Notes: generated by a model from the sequence alone, not told the origin. Counted from the stretch's first letter, positions 17,466 to 27,343 are shown. The stretch is 63,479 nucleotides of DNA from an uncultured Lachnospiraceae bacterium (GCA_910579085.1 CAJTRU010000012.1:1-63479); one strand, 5' to 3'. Numbers and translations: made by a program.

Positions 17466-19547
17466 ATGGCAAAGAATCTTGTAATTGTAGAGTCACCATC
17501 TAAGGCAACTACTATTAAAAAGTTTTTAGGAAGTTCTTATGAAGTGGTTGCATCTAATGGGCATGTAAGGGATTTGCCAAAAAGCCAGCTGGGTATTGAT
17601 ATTGAAAACGGGTTTGAACCTAAATATATTACAATACGTGGCAAAGGCGGGCTTCTTGCAACACTCCGCAAGAAAGTAAAGAAAGCAGATAAAATATATC
17701 TCGCAACTGACCCTGACCGAGAGGGTGAAGCGATATCATGGCATTTGTCCAAAGCGCTTAAGCTTGAAGATAAAAATACAAGCCGTATAACATTTAATGA
17801 AATAACAAAAAATGCAGTAAAACAGTCAATTAAAAACGCCAGGACAATAGATATGGACCTTGTGGATGCGCAACAGGCAAGAAGAGTGCTTGACAGGATG
17901 GTTGGCTACCAGATAAGCCCGGTATTATGGGCAAAGGTTAAAAGAGGGCTGAGCGCAGGGCGTGTACAGTCTGTTGCACTAAGGATAATAGCTGACAGGG
18001 AAGAGGAAATAAATGCATTTATTCCAAGGGAATACTGGACACTGTCAGGGGAATTTACGCCAGAAGGGGACAAAAAGCCTGTTATAGCAGATTTTTATGG
18101 TACTATTGATAAAAAAACAAGCATAGACTCAGAAAGCCAGATGGAGGAGATAATATCTGAAATAAAACAGTCAGAATTCAGGGTGTCTGATATAAAAGTT
18201 TCAGGACGCAGTAAAAAACCTCCTATGCCATTTACAACAAGTACATTACAGCAGGAAGCGGCAAAGACGCTGAATTTTTCAACACAAAAGACAATGCGGC
18301 TTGCCCAGGGGTTATATGAAGGCATGGAAGTTAAGGGGCATGGGACTATAGGCCTTATAACATACCTGCGTACAGATTCAACACGTATTTCTGATGAAGC
18401 GCAGCAGTCTGCTGCAAAGTATATAGAAGAAAACTATGGAAAAGAATATATTGCAAGTGGTACATCTAAGAAAAAAGAAAAAAAGAAAATCCAGGATGCA
18501 CATGAGGCGATAAGGCCTGCCTATATTGATTTAACACCAGCACAGGTGAAAGATTCTGTATCAAGGGATTATTTCAGGCTTTACCAGCTTATATGGAAAA
18601 GGTTTATGGCAAGCCAGATGGCAGCAGCAAAGTATGAAACTACATCTGTAAAAATTGACTCAGACAAGTACAGGTTTACAACTGCCTCTTCCAAAGTGGT
18701 ATTCCAGGGATATCTTAATGTATACCAGACGGATGAGGATAAAGTTGAGAAAAAAGTTTTCCCAAAACATCTTGTTAAGGGTGTTGCCATGAAAGCAGGG
18801 GAGTTTGAGAAAAAGCAGCATTTTACACAGCCGCCTGCACATTTTACAGAAGCGGCGTTAGTAAAGACCCTGGAAGAACTTGGAATAGGAAGGCCAAGCA
18901 CATATGCACCTACAATCTCCACAATAATTAACAGGCGTTATGTAGCTAAAGAACAGAAAAACCTGTATATAACAGAGCTTGGGGAAGTAGTCAACAGCAT
19001 AATGAAAAAATCGTTTGCAAGTATTGTTGATGTAAACTTTACAGCATATATGGAAGGGCTTCTGGACAGGGTTGAGGATGGTTCTGTCCGCTGGAAGACA
19101 GTTGTGGAGAATTTTTATCCTGATTTACATGAAGCAGTTTCAATTGCAGAAAAAGAGCTTGAAGAGATTAAAATTGAAGATGAAGTTACGGATGTAATAT
19201 GCGAAGAATGTGGCAGGAATATGGTTGTTAAATTCGGGCCACATGGAAAATTCCTTGCATGTCCTGGATTTCCAGACTGCCGTAATACAAAACCATATTT
19301 TGAAAAGGCAGGTGTCCCATGTCCAAAATGCGGGCAGGATATAGTTATAAAGAAGACCAAAAAAGGCAGACGTTACTTTGGGTGCCTGGCTTATCCTGAC
19401 TGTGATTTTATGTCATGGCAGAAACCGTCTGACAAGAAATGCCCTGGATGCGGAGGGCCAATGGTTGAAAAAGGAAATAAAATTGTATGCATGGATAACC
19501 AGTGTGGTTATGTAAAAGTTAAGACAGCAGATGCAAAGGAAGATTAA
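17466..19547 (+). CDS. topA: DNA topoisomerase I
   Basis: This type IA topoisomerase relaxes negative supercoils. The TOPRIM domain starts NLVIVESPSKATTIKKFL and has ATDPDREGEAI. The active-site Tyr lies in IGLITYLRTDSTRIS. Three C-terminal zinc ribbons are visible, with Cys pairs in CEECGRN, CPKCGQD and CPGCGGP. The ATG at 17466 starts the family-typical MAKNLVIV with AAGGAAGG upstream; an ATG at 17433 adds 11 residues. The length of 693 is normal. The dprA-topA-codY neighbourhood is conserved in Firmicutes. Confidence 0.96.
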   Translation: MAKNLVIVESPSKATTIKKFLGSSYEVVASNGHVRDLPKSQLGIDIENGFEPKYITIRGKGGLLATLRKKVKKADKIYLATDPDREGEAISWHLSKALKLEDKNTSRITFNEITKNAVKQSIKNARTIDMDLVDAQQARRVLDRMVGYQISPVLWAKVKRGLSAGRVQSVALRIIADREEEINAFIPREYWTLSGEFTPEGDKKPVIADFYGTIDKKTSIDSESQMEEIISEIKQSEFRVSDIKVSGRSKKPPMPFTTSTLQQEAAKTLNFSTQKTMRLAQGLYEGMEVKGHGTIGLITYLRTDSTRISDEAQQSAAKYIEENYGKEYIASGTSKKKEKKKIQDAHEAIRPAYIDLTPAQVKDSVSRDYFRLYQLIWKRFMASQMAAAKYETTSVKIDSDKYRFTTASSKVVFQGYLNVYQTDEDKVEKKVFPKHLVKGVAMKAGEFEKKQHFTQPPAHFTEAALVKTLEELGIGRPSTYAPTISTIINRRYVAKEQKNLYITELGEVVNSIMKKSFASIVDVNFTAYMEGLLDRVEDGSVRWKTVVENFYPDLHEAVSIAEKELEEIKIEDEVTDVICEECGRNMVVKFGPHGKFLACPGFPDCRNTKPYFEKAGVPCPKCGQDIVIKKTKKGRRYFGCLAYPDCDFMSWQKPSDKKCPGCGGPMVEKGNKIVCMDNQCGYVKVKTADAKED

Positions 19548-19608
19548 AAAGCGTGGCATGGGGATTTAATGTACATTAGGTAATGCAGGCAGGTTTGTGT
19601 ATCCTGTC

Positions 19609-19637
19609 TTGCCTTGGTAAGGCATATCTTGTACAAT
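19609..19637 (+). promoter_or_regulatory. Possible sigma-A promoter of codY
   Basis: TTGCCT (19609-19614) and TACAAT (19632-19637) are 17 bases apart, just upstream of codY. Confidence 0.5.
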
Positions 19638-19669
19638 AATTGTAAGAATAGGAATAATGGAGAAAGACA

Positions 19670-20458
19670 ATGAGCCTGGAACTACTAGATAAAACTAGGA
19701 AAATAAACCGACTGCTTACAGAGCGGGAAACAGAAAAAGTAAATTTTACTGAATTCTGTAACGTGTTGTCACTTGCGCTTGAATCAAGTGTGCTTCTTGC
19801 AAGCCGTAAGGGCAAAGTTCTTGGTATGAAGGAAAGGAAAGGGACAGATACTATACCACAGCTTAGTGGTATAAAGCTCGGAAATTATTTAGATAATGCA
19901 TTGCAGGAGAGGTTTATGAATATACTCTCCATAAAAGAAAATGTGAACTTGTCTGTTATGGGGCTTGACTGGGAGGATGCAGGTGAATGCCAGGCTATGG
20001 CAGCACCTGTAATAATGTCGGGCAAAAGGCTTGGAACTCTGTTTATATACAGATATGGGCAGCAGTTCACAATAGATGATATAATACTTGCAGAGTATGG
20101 AACAACTGTAATAGGCCTTGCAATGCAGAGTGCTGAATCTGAGGAGTTTTCAGAGGAACACCGTAAAGAAATGGATATTAAAGCTGCTGTTAAAACCCTG
20201 TCAAGGCTTGAGTCACAGGCAATGGTGTATGTACTTGGCGAACTTGGGGGCGCTAATGATGGAGTGCTGGTAACAAGCAGGCTTGCAGATAAAGTAGGGA
20301 TTACAAGGTCTGTTATAGTTAATGCACTTAAAAAATGTGAAAGTGCAGGTATTATTGAAACAAAATCATCTGGTATGAAAGGTACTAATATACATATAGT
20401 TAATAACCTGTTATGTGAGGAAATGCTTGTACCACAGGATGTTAATTTTAATGTTTAG
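19670..20458 (+). CDS. codY: GTP- and branched-chain amino acid-sensing repressor CodY
   Basis: CodY is a global repressor of starvation genes and in Bacillus also affects motility genes. The N-terminal GAF-type sensor begins LLDKTRKINRLL, followed by FCNVLSLALESSVLLASRKG. The C-terminal winged helix-turn-helix has VGITRSVIVNALKKCESAGI and SSGMKGTNIHI, nearly invariant in the family. The length of 262 is normal. It lies directly upstream of the fla/che supercluster, the same arrangement as codY-flgB in B. subtilis. Confidence 0.95.
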   Translation: MSLELLDKTRKINRLLTERETEKVNFTEFCNVLSLALESSVLLASRKGKVLGMKERKGTDTIPQLSGIKLGNYLDNALQERFMNILSIKENVNLSVMGLDWEDAGECQAMAAPVIMSGKRLGTLFIYRYGQQFTIDDIILAEYGTTVIGLAMQSAESEEFSEEHRKEMDIKAAVKTLSRLESQAMVYVLGELGGANDGVLVTSRLADKVGITRSVIVNALKKCESAGIIETKSSGMKGTNIHIVNNLLCEEMLVPQDVNFNV

Positions 20459-20524
20459 TATGGCAGTAGCTTTTTAATAAGTAGAAATACAAAGGAAGAT
20501 ACATAAGTAAGAAAATATTTTTTA

Positions 20525-20551
20525 CCGGCATTATGCACAACGTGTGTTATG
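20525..20551 (+). other. Stem-loop upstream of flgB
   Basis: GGCATTATGCAC and GTGTGTTATGCC can form a 12-bp hairpin with a 3-base loop and one mismatch. It is further enclosed by ACCGG/CCGGT at about 20523 and 20579. It lies between codY and flgB and lacks a T tract, so it may be an operator or a leader structure; the role is unknown. Confidence 0.35.
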
Positions 20552-20589
20552 CCTTAAAAGGAATATTTTGTTACAAAACCGGTGAAAAG

Positions 20590-20619
20590 TTGAAAAATTT
20601 TATTATATATACTTGTAAT
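20590..20619 (+). promoter_or_regulatory. Possible promoter of the fla/che supercluster
   Basis: TTGAAA (20590-20595) and TGTAAT (20614-20619) are 18 bases apart and about 110 bases before flgB. The match is only moderate. No sigma-28 type element was recognised here. Confidence 0.35.
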
Positions 20620-20731
20620 TTGACCTCAATATCTTTATAATTAGATGTGTATTGTTATGCGGTAAATTTCCAAGAGGGGAAGTACATAAAATCTGGAACG
20701 TGTATAATAAATTTGTGGAGAGGAGAATTGT

Positions 20732-21121
20732 ATGGTATCAACGGGAGCATTTAATTATATTAATGTACTTGAGAAAGCAGCAGATGCGAGCTGGACCAGG
20801 AATGCGGCAATATCTAACAATATAGCCAATGTAGATACACCTGGATATAAGCGGAAAGATGTTGATTTTGAAACATATCTGCGGTGTGCGGTTTCAGGAG
20901 GGGGTTCACTTGATGACGAAATAGCAGGGGCTGACCTTGAAGTATTAACTGGTACTACATATACGGATTACGGAACTGTCAGTTACAGGCTTGATGGCAA
21001 CAATGTTGACATAGATACGGAAAATGCTGAACTTGCCAAGAACCAGATGAAATATTACACGATGCTTGATTCAGTTTCACAGGAGTTTTCAAGGCTTAAA
21101 AGTGTTATGAAGACAAGCTGA
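20732..21121 (+). CDS. flgB: Flagellar basal-body rod protein FlgB
   Basis: FlgB is a proximal rod protein of the flagellar basal body, secreted through the flagellar export apparatus. The rod-family motif NIANVDTPGYKRKDVDFE lies about 30 residues from the N-terminus, and the C-terminal helix contains NQMKYYTMLDSVSQEFSRLK. The length of 129 is normal. GGAGAGGAG precedes the start. It is the first gene of the supercluster, and flgC follows after 11 bases. Confidence 0.95.
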   Translation: MVSTGAFNYINVLEKAADASWTRNAAISNNIANVDTPGYKRKDVDFETYLRCAVSGGGSLDDEIAGADLEVLTGTTYTDYGTVSYRLDGNNVDIDTENAELAKNQMKYYTMLDSVSQEFSRLKSVMKTS

Positions 21122-21132
21122 CAGGAGGATAT

Positions 21133-21573
21133 ATGAGAGTTTTTTCTGCTATGGATATAAGTGCCAGTGGCATGACGGCACAGAGAACAAGGCTGGATGT
21201 TATATCACAGAATATTGCCAATGTAAATACCACAAGGGATGCAGATGGCAACCCATATATGAGGAAATCAGTTATTTTCCAGGAGAAAGTTTATGTTTCC
21301 TTTGATGAGGCCCTTATAAATGCAACAGGGCATGTAGGCAAAGGTGTTAAAATTTCAAATATTTTTGAAGATAGAAGTACAGAGGGGCGTCTTGTGTATG
21401 ACCCTTCCCATCCCGATGCTGATGAGAAAGGGTATGTAATGTATCCTAATGTAAGTACAGTTACTGAAATGACTGATATGATTGATGCGAGCCGTTCTTA
21501 TGAAGCTAATGTAACAGCATTTAATGCAGCAAAGAACATGCAGCTTAAAGCACTTGAAATAGGCAAGGCATAG
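21133..21573 (+). CDS. flgC: Flagellar basal-body rod protein FlgC
   Basis: FlgC is a proximal rod subunit. The N-terminal motif MDISASGMTAQRTRLDVI is followed by SQNIANVNTTRDADGNPY, and the C-terminal segment SRSYEANVTAFNAAKNM is typical. The length of 146 is normal. AGGAGG lies just upstream of the ATG. Confidence 0.95.
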   Translation: MRVFSAMDISASGMTAQRTRLDVISQNIANVNTTRDADGNPYMRKSVIFQEKVYVSFDEALINATGHVGKGVKISNIFEDRSTEGRLVYDPSHPDADEKGYVMYPNVSTVTEMTDMIDASRSYEANVTAFNAAKNMQLKALEIGKA

Positions 21574-21656
21574 TTAAAAGCAGTAACAGGCAGATATATG
21601 GATGGGAGTAAAAAATATACCGCAGCGGGACAGCGGCGGGGATGGAGGCTAATAAT

Positions 21657-22001
21657 ATGGATTTTTCACTTGTCAACGGTGTGGATTTTAATAATTACTT
21701 TAAAACACCATCAATTTCATCTGGTTTAGCAGATGGCAACGACCCTTTGGTTGTTAATCCAGGGGAAGGTAATACTACATTCCAGACTGCATTTGATTCG
21801 GCGCTGAACCTGATAAGTGAGGCAAATGCATACAGCAATGCAGCAGAAGAAGAAGAAATTAAGTTTGCCCTTGGGGAAACTGACAGCATACATGATTTGC
21901 AGATTGCACAGCAGAAAGCTAATGTATCACTCCAGTATACAGTTGCAGTTAGGGATGCATTTTTGAGTGCATATAAAGAAATAATGAACATCCAGATATA
22001 A
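21657..22001 (+). CDS. fliE: Flagellar hook-basal body complex protein FliE
   Basis: FliE links the MS ring to the rod. The C-terminal half is characteristic: a FALGETDSIHDLQIAQQKAN segment, then SLQYTVAVRDAFLSAYKEIM. The ATG at 21657 is chosen because GGAGG (21644-21648) lies eight bases upstream; the ATG at 21642 overlaps that site. The 114-residue length is normal. Confidence 0.92.
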   Translation: MDFSLVNGVDFNNYFKTPSISSGLADGNDPLVVNPGEGNTTFQTAFDSALNLISEANAYSNAAEEEEIKFALGETDSIHDLQIAQQKANVSLQYTVAVRDAFLSAYKEIMNIQI

Positions 22002-22042
22002 AAAGTATCTAAAATCTTAACTGTTATTAGGGGAGCTTAGCT

Positions 22043-23668
22043 ATGCAAGAGAGAATTAAAGAAATTCCAAACAAATTTAAGGAGTTTTGGAGCAAATACA
22101 CAGGTAAACAAAAAACTATAATTATAGCGGTAATATGTGTAGTGCTTCTCGCTATAGGCGCTACAGCATGGTTTGTTTCAAGGCCGTCATGGACTATGTT
22201 CCAGGCATTTGAAAACCTTGATGATGCCAATTCAATGGCAAATGCGCTTGAAAGTTCAGGTATCAAATATAAGGCGTCGAAGGACGGGCTTAAGCTTTAT
22301 GTCAAAGAGGGAGATGTGACTAATGCGCTTTATACCATGAGTGATAACGGGCTTGCGGAAAAAGGTTATACATGGGATAAGGCATTTGATAATTCAATGT
22401 CTACTACAGAGAGTGAAAAAAGCCAGAAGAGAATACTTGCATTGCAGTCCCAGATTAAACAAACCCTTGTAAAGTATTCATTTGTGGATGATGCCAATGT
22501 ATTTATTGATGTACCAGAAACATCTTACAAAGTGCTTGAAGACTCTGATAAAAGTGCAACATCAATTACAGCAGTTATTGATGTAAGTGAGAGCAATAAA
22601 AAAGAAGTCACTACTGAAAGGGCTGAGGCACTTGCATACTGGCTCGCTGGTACAGTGGGTACAGATGTTTCTAATGTTGTTATAAACGATTTTGACGGAC
22701 ATAATATTTTTAATGGTTCGCTTGATGACGGGCTTGGTGGTGCGTTTGGCGGCGGAAGTTCTGAATATGTTTCAAAGCTCCGGCAGACTATTAAACAGAA
22801 TGTTATAAACCTCCTTTTAAGCTGTGACTATGATGATGTAGAAGTTGGTACAGATGGTATACAGTTTGATATGAGGAAGATTGAGACATTAAGGAAATCT
22901 TATGATGTTGCAGAAGGAATGGAGAACGGGTATCCAGGCAAACTCTACAGGTATAATGCAGAAGGCACAACAGGCGTAGTAAATGGTGAGCCTGGCACAC
23001 AGTCAAATGATGATGATACAGACTATATGATAAACAGGACTGATGGTTCGGGCTCTTCTGTAAGCATAGAGAAACTTGAAAATATTTTTACTAATGAAAC
23101 AATTGAAAATATAAAACAGGAAAAACCTACAATCCAGACAGATATATCCTCATTAGGAATTGTTGTTACACGTTATAATGTGTATGATGAGGAAGAACTT
23201 GAAGATACTGGTGCACTTGATGGCACTACATTTGAAGAGTTTATGGCACAGAACAATGAAAGGACTGTAATACAGGCTACACCTGAAGAGATAGGGCTTG
23301 TTTCAGCAGCTACAGGAATAGACGAAGGCAATATTAATATTATTGCTTATGAAGTGCCAAAGTTTGTGGAGAAAACAGAAACAACCAGAGGGATTTCAGA
23401 TTATCTTATGATAATCCTTGCAGTCCTTATTATTGCCCTGCTTATATTTGTTGTACTCCGTGGAACATCTCCATTAAAGGCAACAGACGAAGAGCCAGAG
23501 CTTTCGGTAGAGCAGCTTTTAGCTACAACTAAAGAGAACCAGTCACTTGATGATATAGAATTCAGCGAGAAGTCAGAAACAAGGAAGATGATTGAGAAGT
23601 TTGTTGATGAAAACCCTGAAGCTGTTGCACAGCTTTTGAGGAACTGGCTTAATGAAGACTGGAATTAA
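22043..23668 (+). CDS. fliF: Flagellar MS-ring protein FliF
   Basis: FliF forms the MS ring, the membrane base of the motor. There is one membrane helix near the N-terminus (IIIAVICVVLLAIGATAWFV) and a second near residues 455-475 (YLMIILAVLIIALLIFVVL). Between them are the ring-building domains, with SQIKQTLVKYSF and a Gly/Ser-rich variable region. The C-terminal tail, EKFVDENPEAVAQLLRNWL, is the FliG-binding segment. The length of 541 is normal. FliG follows immediately. Confidence 0.95.
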   Translation: MQERIKEIPNKFKEFWSKYTGKQKTIIIAVICVVLLAIGATAWFVSRPSWTMFQAFENLDDANSMANALESSGIKYKASKDGLKLYVKEGDVTNALYTMSDNGLAEKGYTWDKAFDNSMSTTESEKSQKRILALQSQIKQTLVKYSFVDDANVFIDVPETSYKVLEDSDKSATSITAVIDVSESNKKEVTTERAEALAYWLAGTVGTDVSNVVINDFDGHNIFNGSLDDGLGGAFGGGSSEYVSKLRQTIKQNVINLLLSCDYDDVEVGTDGIQFDMRKIETLRKSYDVAEGMENGYPGKLYRYNAEGTTGVVNGEPGTQSNDDDTDYMINRTDGSGSSVSIEKLENIFTNETIENIKQEKPTIQTDISSLGIVVTRYNVYDEEELEDTGALDGTTFEEFMAQNNERTVIQATPEEIGLVSAATGIDEGNINIIAYEVPKFVEKTETTRGISDYLMIILAVLIIALLIFVVLRGTSPLKATDEEPELSVEQLLATTKENQSLDDIEFSEKSETRKMIEKFVDENPEAVAQLLRNWLNEDWN

Positions 23669-23688
23669 AGTGAAAGGTGGGAAAAGGC

Positions 23689-24696
23689 ATGGCTAAGGAA
23701 AATATCAGCGGGGTGCAGAAAGCGGCTATACTGCTTATTGCACTTGGGCCTGACAAATCTGCAAATGTATTTAAGCATTTAAAAGAAGATGAAATAGAGC
23801 AGCTTACCCTTGAAATTGCTAATACCAGAAGTGTATCACCAGCAATAAAGGACTCTATACTTGATGAATTTTATGAGGTCTGCCTTGCACAGCAGTATAT
23901 TGCTGAAGGTGGTATTACATATGCCAAGGATTTGCTGGAAAAAGCACTTGGTGCAGAACGCGCAAAGGACGTTATCGGAAAGCTTACTGCTTCGCTCCAG
24001 GTAAGGCCGTTTGAATTTGTACGTAAAACAGATGCTTCACAGCTTCTTAACTTTATACAGGATGAACATCCACAGACAATAGCACTGATACTGTCATACC
24101 TTTCATCGGGGCAGGCATCTGCTATTATATCAGCACTTGCACCAGAAAAGCAGACAGATGTAGCGAAAAGGATAGCACAGATGGACAGGACGTCACCGGA
24201 CGTCATAAAGGAAGTGGAGAAGGTATTGGAACAGAAACTTGCCTCACTTGTAAACCAGGACTACACAATTGTTGGTGGTGTAGATTCTATCGTAGAGATA
24301 TTAAATACTGTAGACCGTGGTACAGAAAAGCATATTATGGAAAGTCTTGAGATTGAAGACCCAGAACTTGCTGATGAAATCCGTAAGAAGATGTTCGTAT
24401 TCGAGGATATCCTCTCACTGGACGACAGGTCTGTACAGCGTGTACTGCGTGAAGTTGACAACAATGAGCTTGCAGTTGCGCTTAAAGGCTCTAATGAAGA
24501 AGTACAGAACCTTATATTTAACAACCTTTCAAAACGTCTTGCTACAATGATAAAGGAAGATATGGACTTTATGGGGCCTGTACGTCTTAAGGATGTTGAA
24601 GAAGCACAGCAGAAAATTGTTAATATTATACGTAAGCTCGAAGACTCTGCTGAGATTATTATCTCAAGAGGTGGAGGTGACGAGATAGTTGTCTAA
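23689..24696 (+). CDS. fliG: Flagellar motor switch protein FliG
   Basis: FliG is the switch-complex subunit that contacts the stators. Clear motifs are KAAILLIALGPDKSANVFKH near the start, the middle-domain motif DEHPQTIALILSYL and the C-terminal torque helix region with FVFEDILSLDDRSVQRVLRE. The ATG at 23689 has AAAGGTGG eight bases upstream; a GTG at 23677 is in frame but badly placed. The product has 335 residues. It overlaps fliH by eight bases. Confidence 0.95.
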   Translation: MAKENISGVQKAAILLIALGPDKSANVFKHLKEDEIEQLTLEIANTRSVSPAIKDSILDEFYEVCLAQQYIAEGGITYAKDLLEKALGAERAKDVIGKLTASLQVRPFEFVRKTDASQLLNFIQDEHPQTIALILSYLSSGQASAIISALAPEKQTDVAKRIAQMDRTSPDVIKEVEKVLEQKLASLVNQDYTIVGGVDSIVEILNTVDRGTEKHIMESLEIEDPELADEIRKKMFVFEDILSLDDRSVQRVLREVDNNELAVALKGSNEEVQNLIFNNLSKRLATMIKEDMDFMGPVRLKDVEEAQQKIVNIIRKLEDSAEIIISRGGGDEIVV

Positions 24697-25525
24697 TCTT
24701 ATAAAGTCTGTATACTTTAATAACCTGGCTGAAGGAAAGAACTGTGTAATTGACTCTGACAGCCGCATAGAGGAATTTATACCTGGAATATATGCACAGC
24801 CTGGGGAAGAAGCTGGTGAATACCAGTTCAGGCAGCTTACAGACCTGGCGGGGGATGCAGGTGCAGAGTTTACAAGCGGGCTGAATGTAATAAATATGGA
24901 AGAAGTCCTTGACGAAGAAAGGCAGAAACTTTCAGAGGAAACAGCAGCACAGAGTGAAGAACTTATAAGTGCCGCCAGGGCACAGGCAGATGAAATAATA
25001 GCAGAAGCCAATGCACAGGCAGAGAATATTAAAAGGGATGCTTATGAGGAAGGCAAGGCACAGGGAATTGAAGAAGGCCAGAACTATGCGATGCAGGCAT
25101 TAATGGAACAAGAAGAAGCATTAAAGCAGGAATATAACCAGAAGCTGCTTGAATTAAGGGAACAGGAAAAAGAACTTGAACCACATTTTGCAACTATAGT
25201 AGCAGAACTTGTAGAGAAACTTACAGGAGCTGTGTGCAAAAGCAAGAAAGATGTAATAATACATCTTATAGATAATGCACTTCGTAACCTTGAAAAGTCT
25301 AAAAGAATTGTTTTAAGGGTTTCTAAAACCGATATAGCTATGGTTTCCTCAAAGCGGAGTGCTTTCCTGGAAGTTTTGAAAGAGGGCACAGAACTTGAAA
25401 TAACAGAGGATAACAGCTTGTCAGCCAACCAGTGCATTATAGAAACTGATAATAAAATTGTTGACTGCAGCCTTGATGCACAGCTTGACAGCCTGCGTGA
25501 ACAAATAAGAATGATTGCAATGTGA
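24689..25525 (+). CDS. fliH: Flagellar assembly protein FliH
   Basis: FliH regulates the export ATPase FliI. The 278-residue protein is rich in Glu/Ala/Gln, with a central coiled coil (about residues 65-165, AQADEIIAEANAQAENIKRD). A FliH/V-ATPase-E-like C-terminal domain follows (VAELVEKLTGAVCKSKKDVI, RIVLRVSKTDI). It appears to start at a TTG inside the end of fliG, with GGAGG at 24672-24677 about a dozen bases upstream. Position before fliI supports the call. Confidence 0.85.
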   Translation: MSNLIKSVYFNNLAEGKNCVIDSDSRIEEFIPGIYAQPGEEAGEYQFRQLTDLAGDAGAEFTSGLNVINMEEVLDEERQKLSEETAAQSEELISAARAQADEIIAEANAQAENIKRDAYEEGKAQGIEEGQNYAMQALMEQEEALKQEYNQKLLELREQEKELEPHFATIVAELVEKLTGAVCKSKKDVIIHLIDNALRNLEKSKRIVLRVSKTDIAMVSSKRSAFLEVLKEGTELEITEDNSLSANQCIIETDNKIVDCSLDAQLDSLREQIRMIAM

Positions 25526-25552
25526 TAAAAAGAAGAAAGAGAGAAACATTGT

Positions 25553-26872
25553 ATGCATAATATTGATTTGTCAAAATATAATATGCTTCTGGGGCAGTCA
25601 TATGAGAAATGCCTTGGCAAAGTAGCTAAAGTTGTAGGGCTTACAGTTGAGTCTATAGGGCCTGCAGCAAGGCTGAATGATTTGTGCCATATTATAACAA
25701 AGGATACAAACCATATTATTAATGCAGAAGTAGTAGGTTTCAGGGATGACAGGGTGCTGCTGATGCCATATGGCAAAACAGAAGGTGTAGGGCTTGGAAG
25801 CAGGGTTGAAAATACAAATACACCGCTGGAAGTCCCTGTAGGTGATGAACTTTTAGGAAAGACATTAGACGGGCTTGGGTATCCTATAGATGGCTCTGCA
25901 TTAAGTACAAAAGCAGCTTACCCAGTTGATGCACAGCCACCTGACCCGTTAAAAAGAAAGATAATAGATGAAGTGCTTCCTTTAGGTGTGAAAGCAGTAG
26001 ATGGCCTTATAACAGTTGGCAAGGGCCAGCGTATTGGCATATTTGCGGGCAGTGGTGTTGGCAAAAGTACGCTTATGGGAATGTTTGCAAGGAATACAAA
26101 AGCAGATATAAATGTTATAGCCCTGATAGGGGAGCGTGGCAGGGAAGTAAGGGAGTTTATAGAAAGGGATTTAGGCCCTGAAGGAATGGCAAGGTCAGTG
26201 GTGGTAGTGGCTACATCAGATAAGCCAGCGCTTATCCGTAAAAAGGCCGCTATGACAGCTACAGCAGTGGCAGAATATTTCAGGGACCAGGGAAAAGATG
26301 TACTTCTGATGATGGATTCGCTTACACGTTTTTCAATGGCACAAAGGGAGATAGGGCTTGCATCTGGTGAGCCGCCTGTTTCAAGAGGTTATCCCCCAAG
26401 TGTGTATTCCGAGATGCCTAAGCTTTTAGAAAGGGCGGGCTGTTCTGATACAGGTTCTATAACAGGTCTTTATACGGTGCTTGTAGACGGGGATGATTTC
26501 AATGAGCCGATTACAGATACGGCAAGAAGTATCCTGGATGGACATATAGTGTTAAACAGGAAGATTGCACAGAAAAACCATTACCCGGCAATAGATGTGC
26601 TCCAGAGCATTTCCCGTGTAATGGGAAGTATTGCAACTAAAGAACATAAAAAGGCAAGTGGTACACTGAATAATGTGCTTGCTACATATTCTGAAGCGGA
26701 AGATTTAGTAAATATTGGTGCATATAAACCTGGCTCTAATAAAAATATTGATTATGCATTATCAAAAATAGATGCAGTTAATGAATTTTTAATGCAGGAT
26801 GTTTATGAAAAAGCTGGTTTTGAAGAAACAGTCCAGAATTTAAGGGCTCTATTTGAAGAAAACCAGGCATAG
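25553..26872 (+). CDS. fliI: Flagellum-specific ATPase FliI
   Basis: FliI powers substrate entry into the flagellar type III export gate. Walker A GSGVGKST, the preceding GKGQRIGIFA and Walker B VLLMMDSLTRFSMAQREIGL are present. SGEPPVSRGYPPSVYSEMPK is a hallmark of the FliI/YscN group. The length of 439 is normal. fliJ follows. Confidence 0.96.
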   Translation: MHNIDLSKYNMLLGQSYEKCLGKVAKVVGLTVESIGPAARLNDLCHIITKDTNHIINAEVVGFRDDRVLLMPYGKTEGVGLGSRVENTNTPLEVPVGDELLGKTLDGLGYPIDGSALSTKAAYPVDAQPPDPLKRKIIDEVLPLGVKAVDGLITVGKGQRIGIFAGSGVGKSTLMGMFARNTKADINVIALIGERGREVREFIERDLGPEGMARSVVVVATSDKPALIRKKAAMTATAVAEYFRDQGKDVLLMMDSLTRFSMAQREIGLASGEPPVSRGYPPSVYSEMPKLLERAGCSDTGSITGLYTVLVDGDDFNEPITDTARSILDGHIVLNRKIAQKNHYPAIDVLQSISRVMGSIATKEHKKASGTLNNVLATYSEAEDLVNIGAYKPGSNKNIDYALSKIDAVNEFLMQDVYEKAGFEETVQNLRALFEENQA

Positions 26873-26882
26873 GATTATTAAA

Positions 26883-27338
26883 ATGGCAAAGTTTATTTTC
26901 AAAATGGAAAGCATATTGTCAGTTAAGACAAAGCTTGAAGACCAGGCAAAAGCTGAGTATGGGATTGAAACAATGAGGCTCAGGGAAGAAGAACATAAAC
27001 TTATGCTTCTTGAAAACAGGAAAAGCGGTTTTGAACAGCAGCTTTTTGAAGCAGTAAGTGACAGGCTGGTTATTTTAAGCATAAAAAGGCTTGAAGACAG
27101 TGTTGAAAATTTAAAATATAATATAAAACTCCAGATTATCGTAATAAGGAAGCAGGAGGAAAGAGTTGCGCAGGCGCGTGCAAAGCTGGATAATGCCATG
27201 AAAGAAAGAAAAATATATGAGAAGCTGAAAGAAAAGGCATTTGAAGAATTTAAGGCAGAAGTAAATGCCCAGGAGCAAAAAGAAATTGACCAGCTTGTAA
27301 GTTTCCGGTTCCGGAGCGCCGGGGAAAGCGAGGATTAA
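26883..27338 (+). CDS. fliJ: Flagellar export chaperone/stalk protein FliJ
   Basis: FliJ is a coiled-coil protein that sits in the FliI ring. The 151-residue product begins MAKFIFKMESILSVKTKLED and is almost all charged alpha-helix, as expected. The ATG at 26883 is chosen for its family-typical N-terminus. An in-frame ATG at 26853 overlaps the end of fliI and adds ten basic residues. Sequence conservation in this family is low, so the call rests partly on gene order. Confidence 0.85.
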   Translation: MAKFIFKMESILSVKTKLEDQAKAEYGIETMRLREEEHKLMLLENRKSGFEQQLFEAVSDRLVILSIKRLEDSVENLKYNIKLQIIVIRKQEERVAQARAKLDNAMKERKIYEKLKEKAFEEFKAEVNAQEQKEIDQLVSFRFRSAGESED

Positions 27339-27343
27339 ACACA

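Noticed and set aside
20459..20731. c-di-GMP riboswitch upstream of the flagellar cluster
   Set aside because: No GEMM-type core was seen; only a simple hairpin is present.
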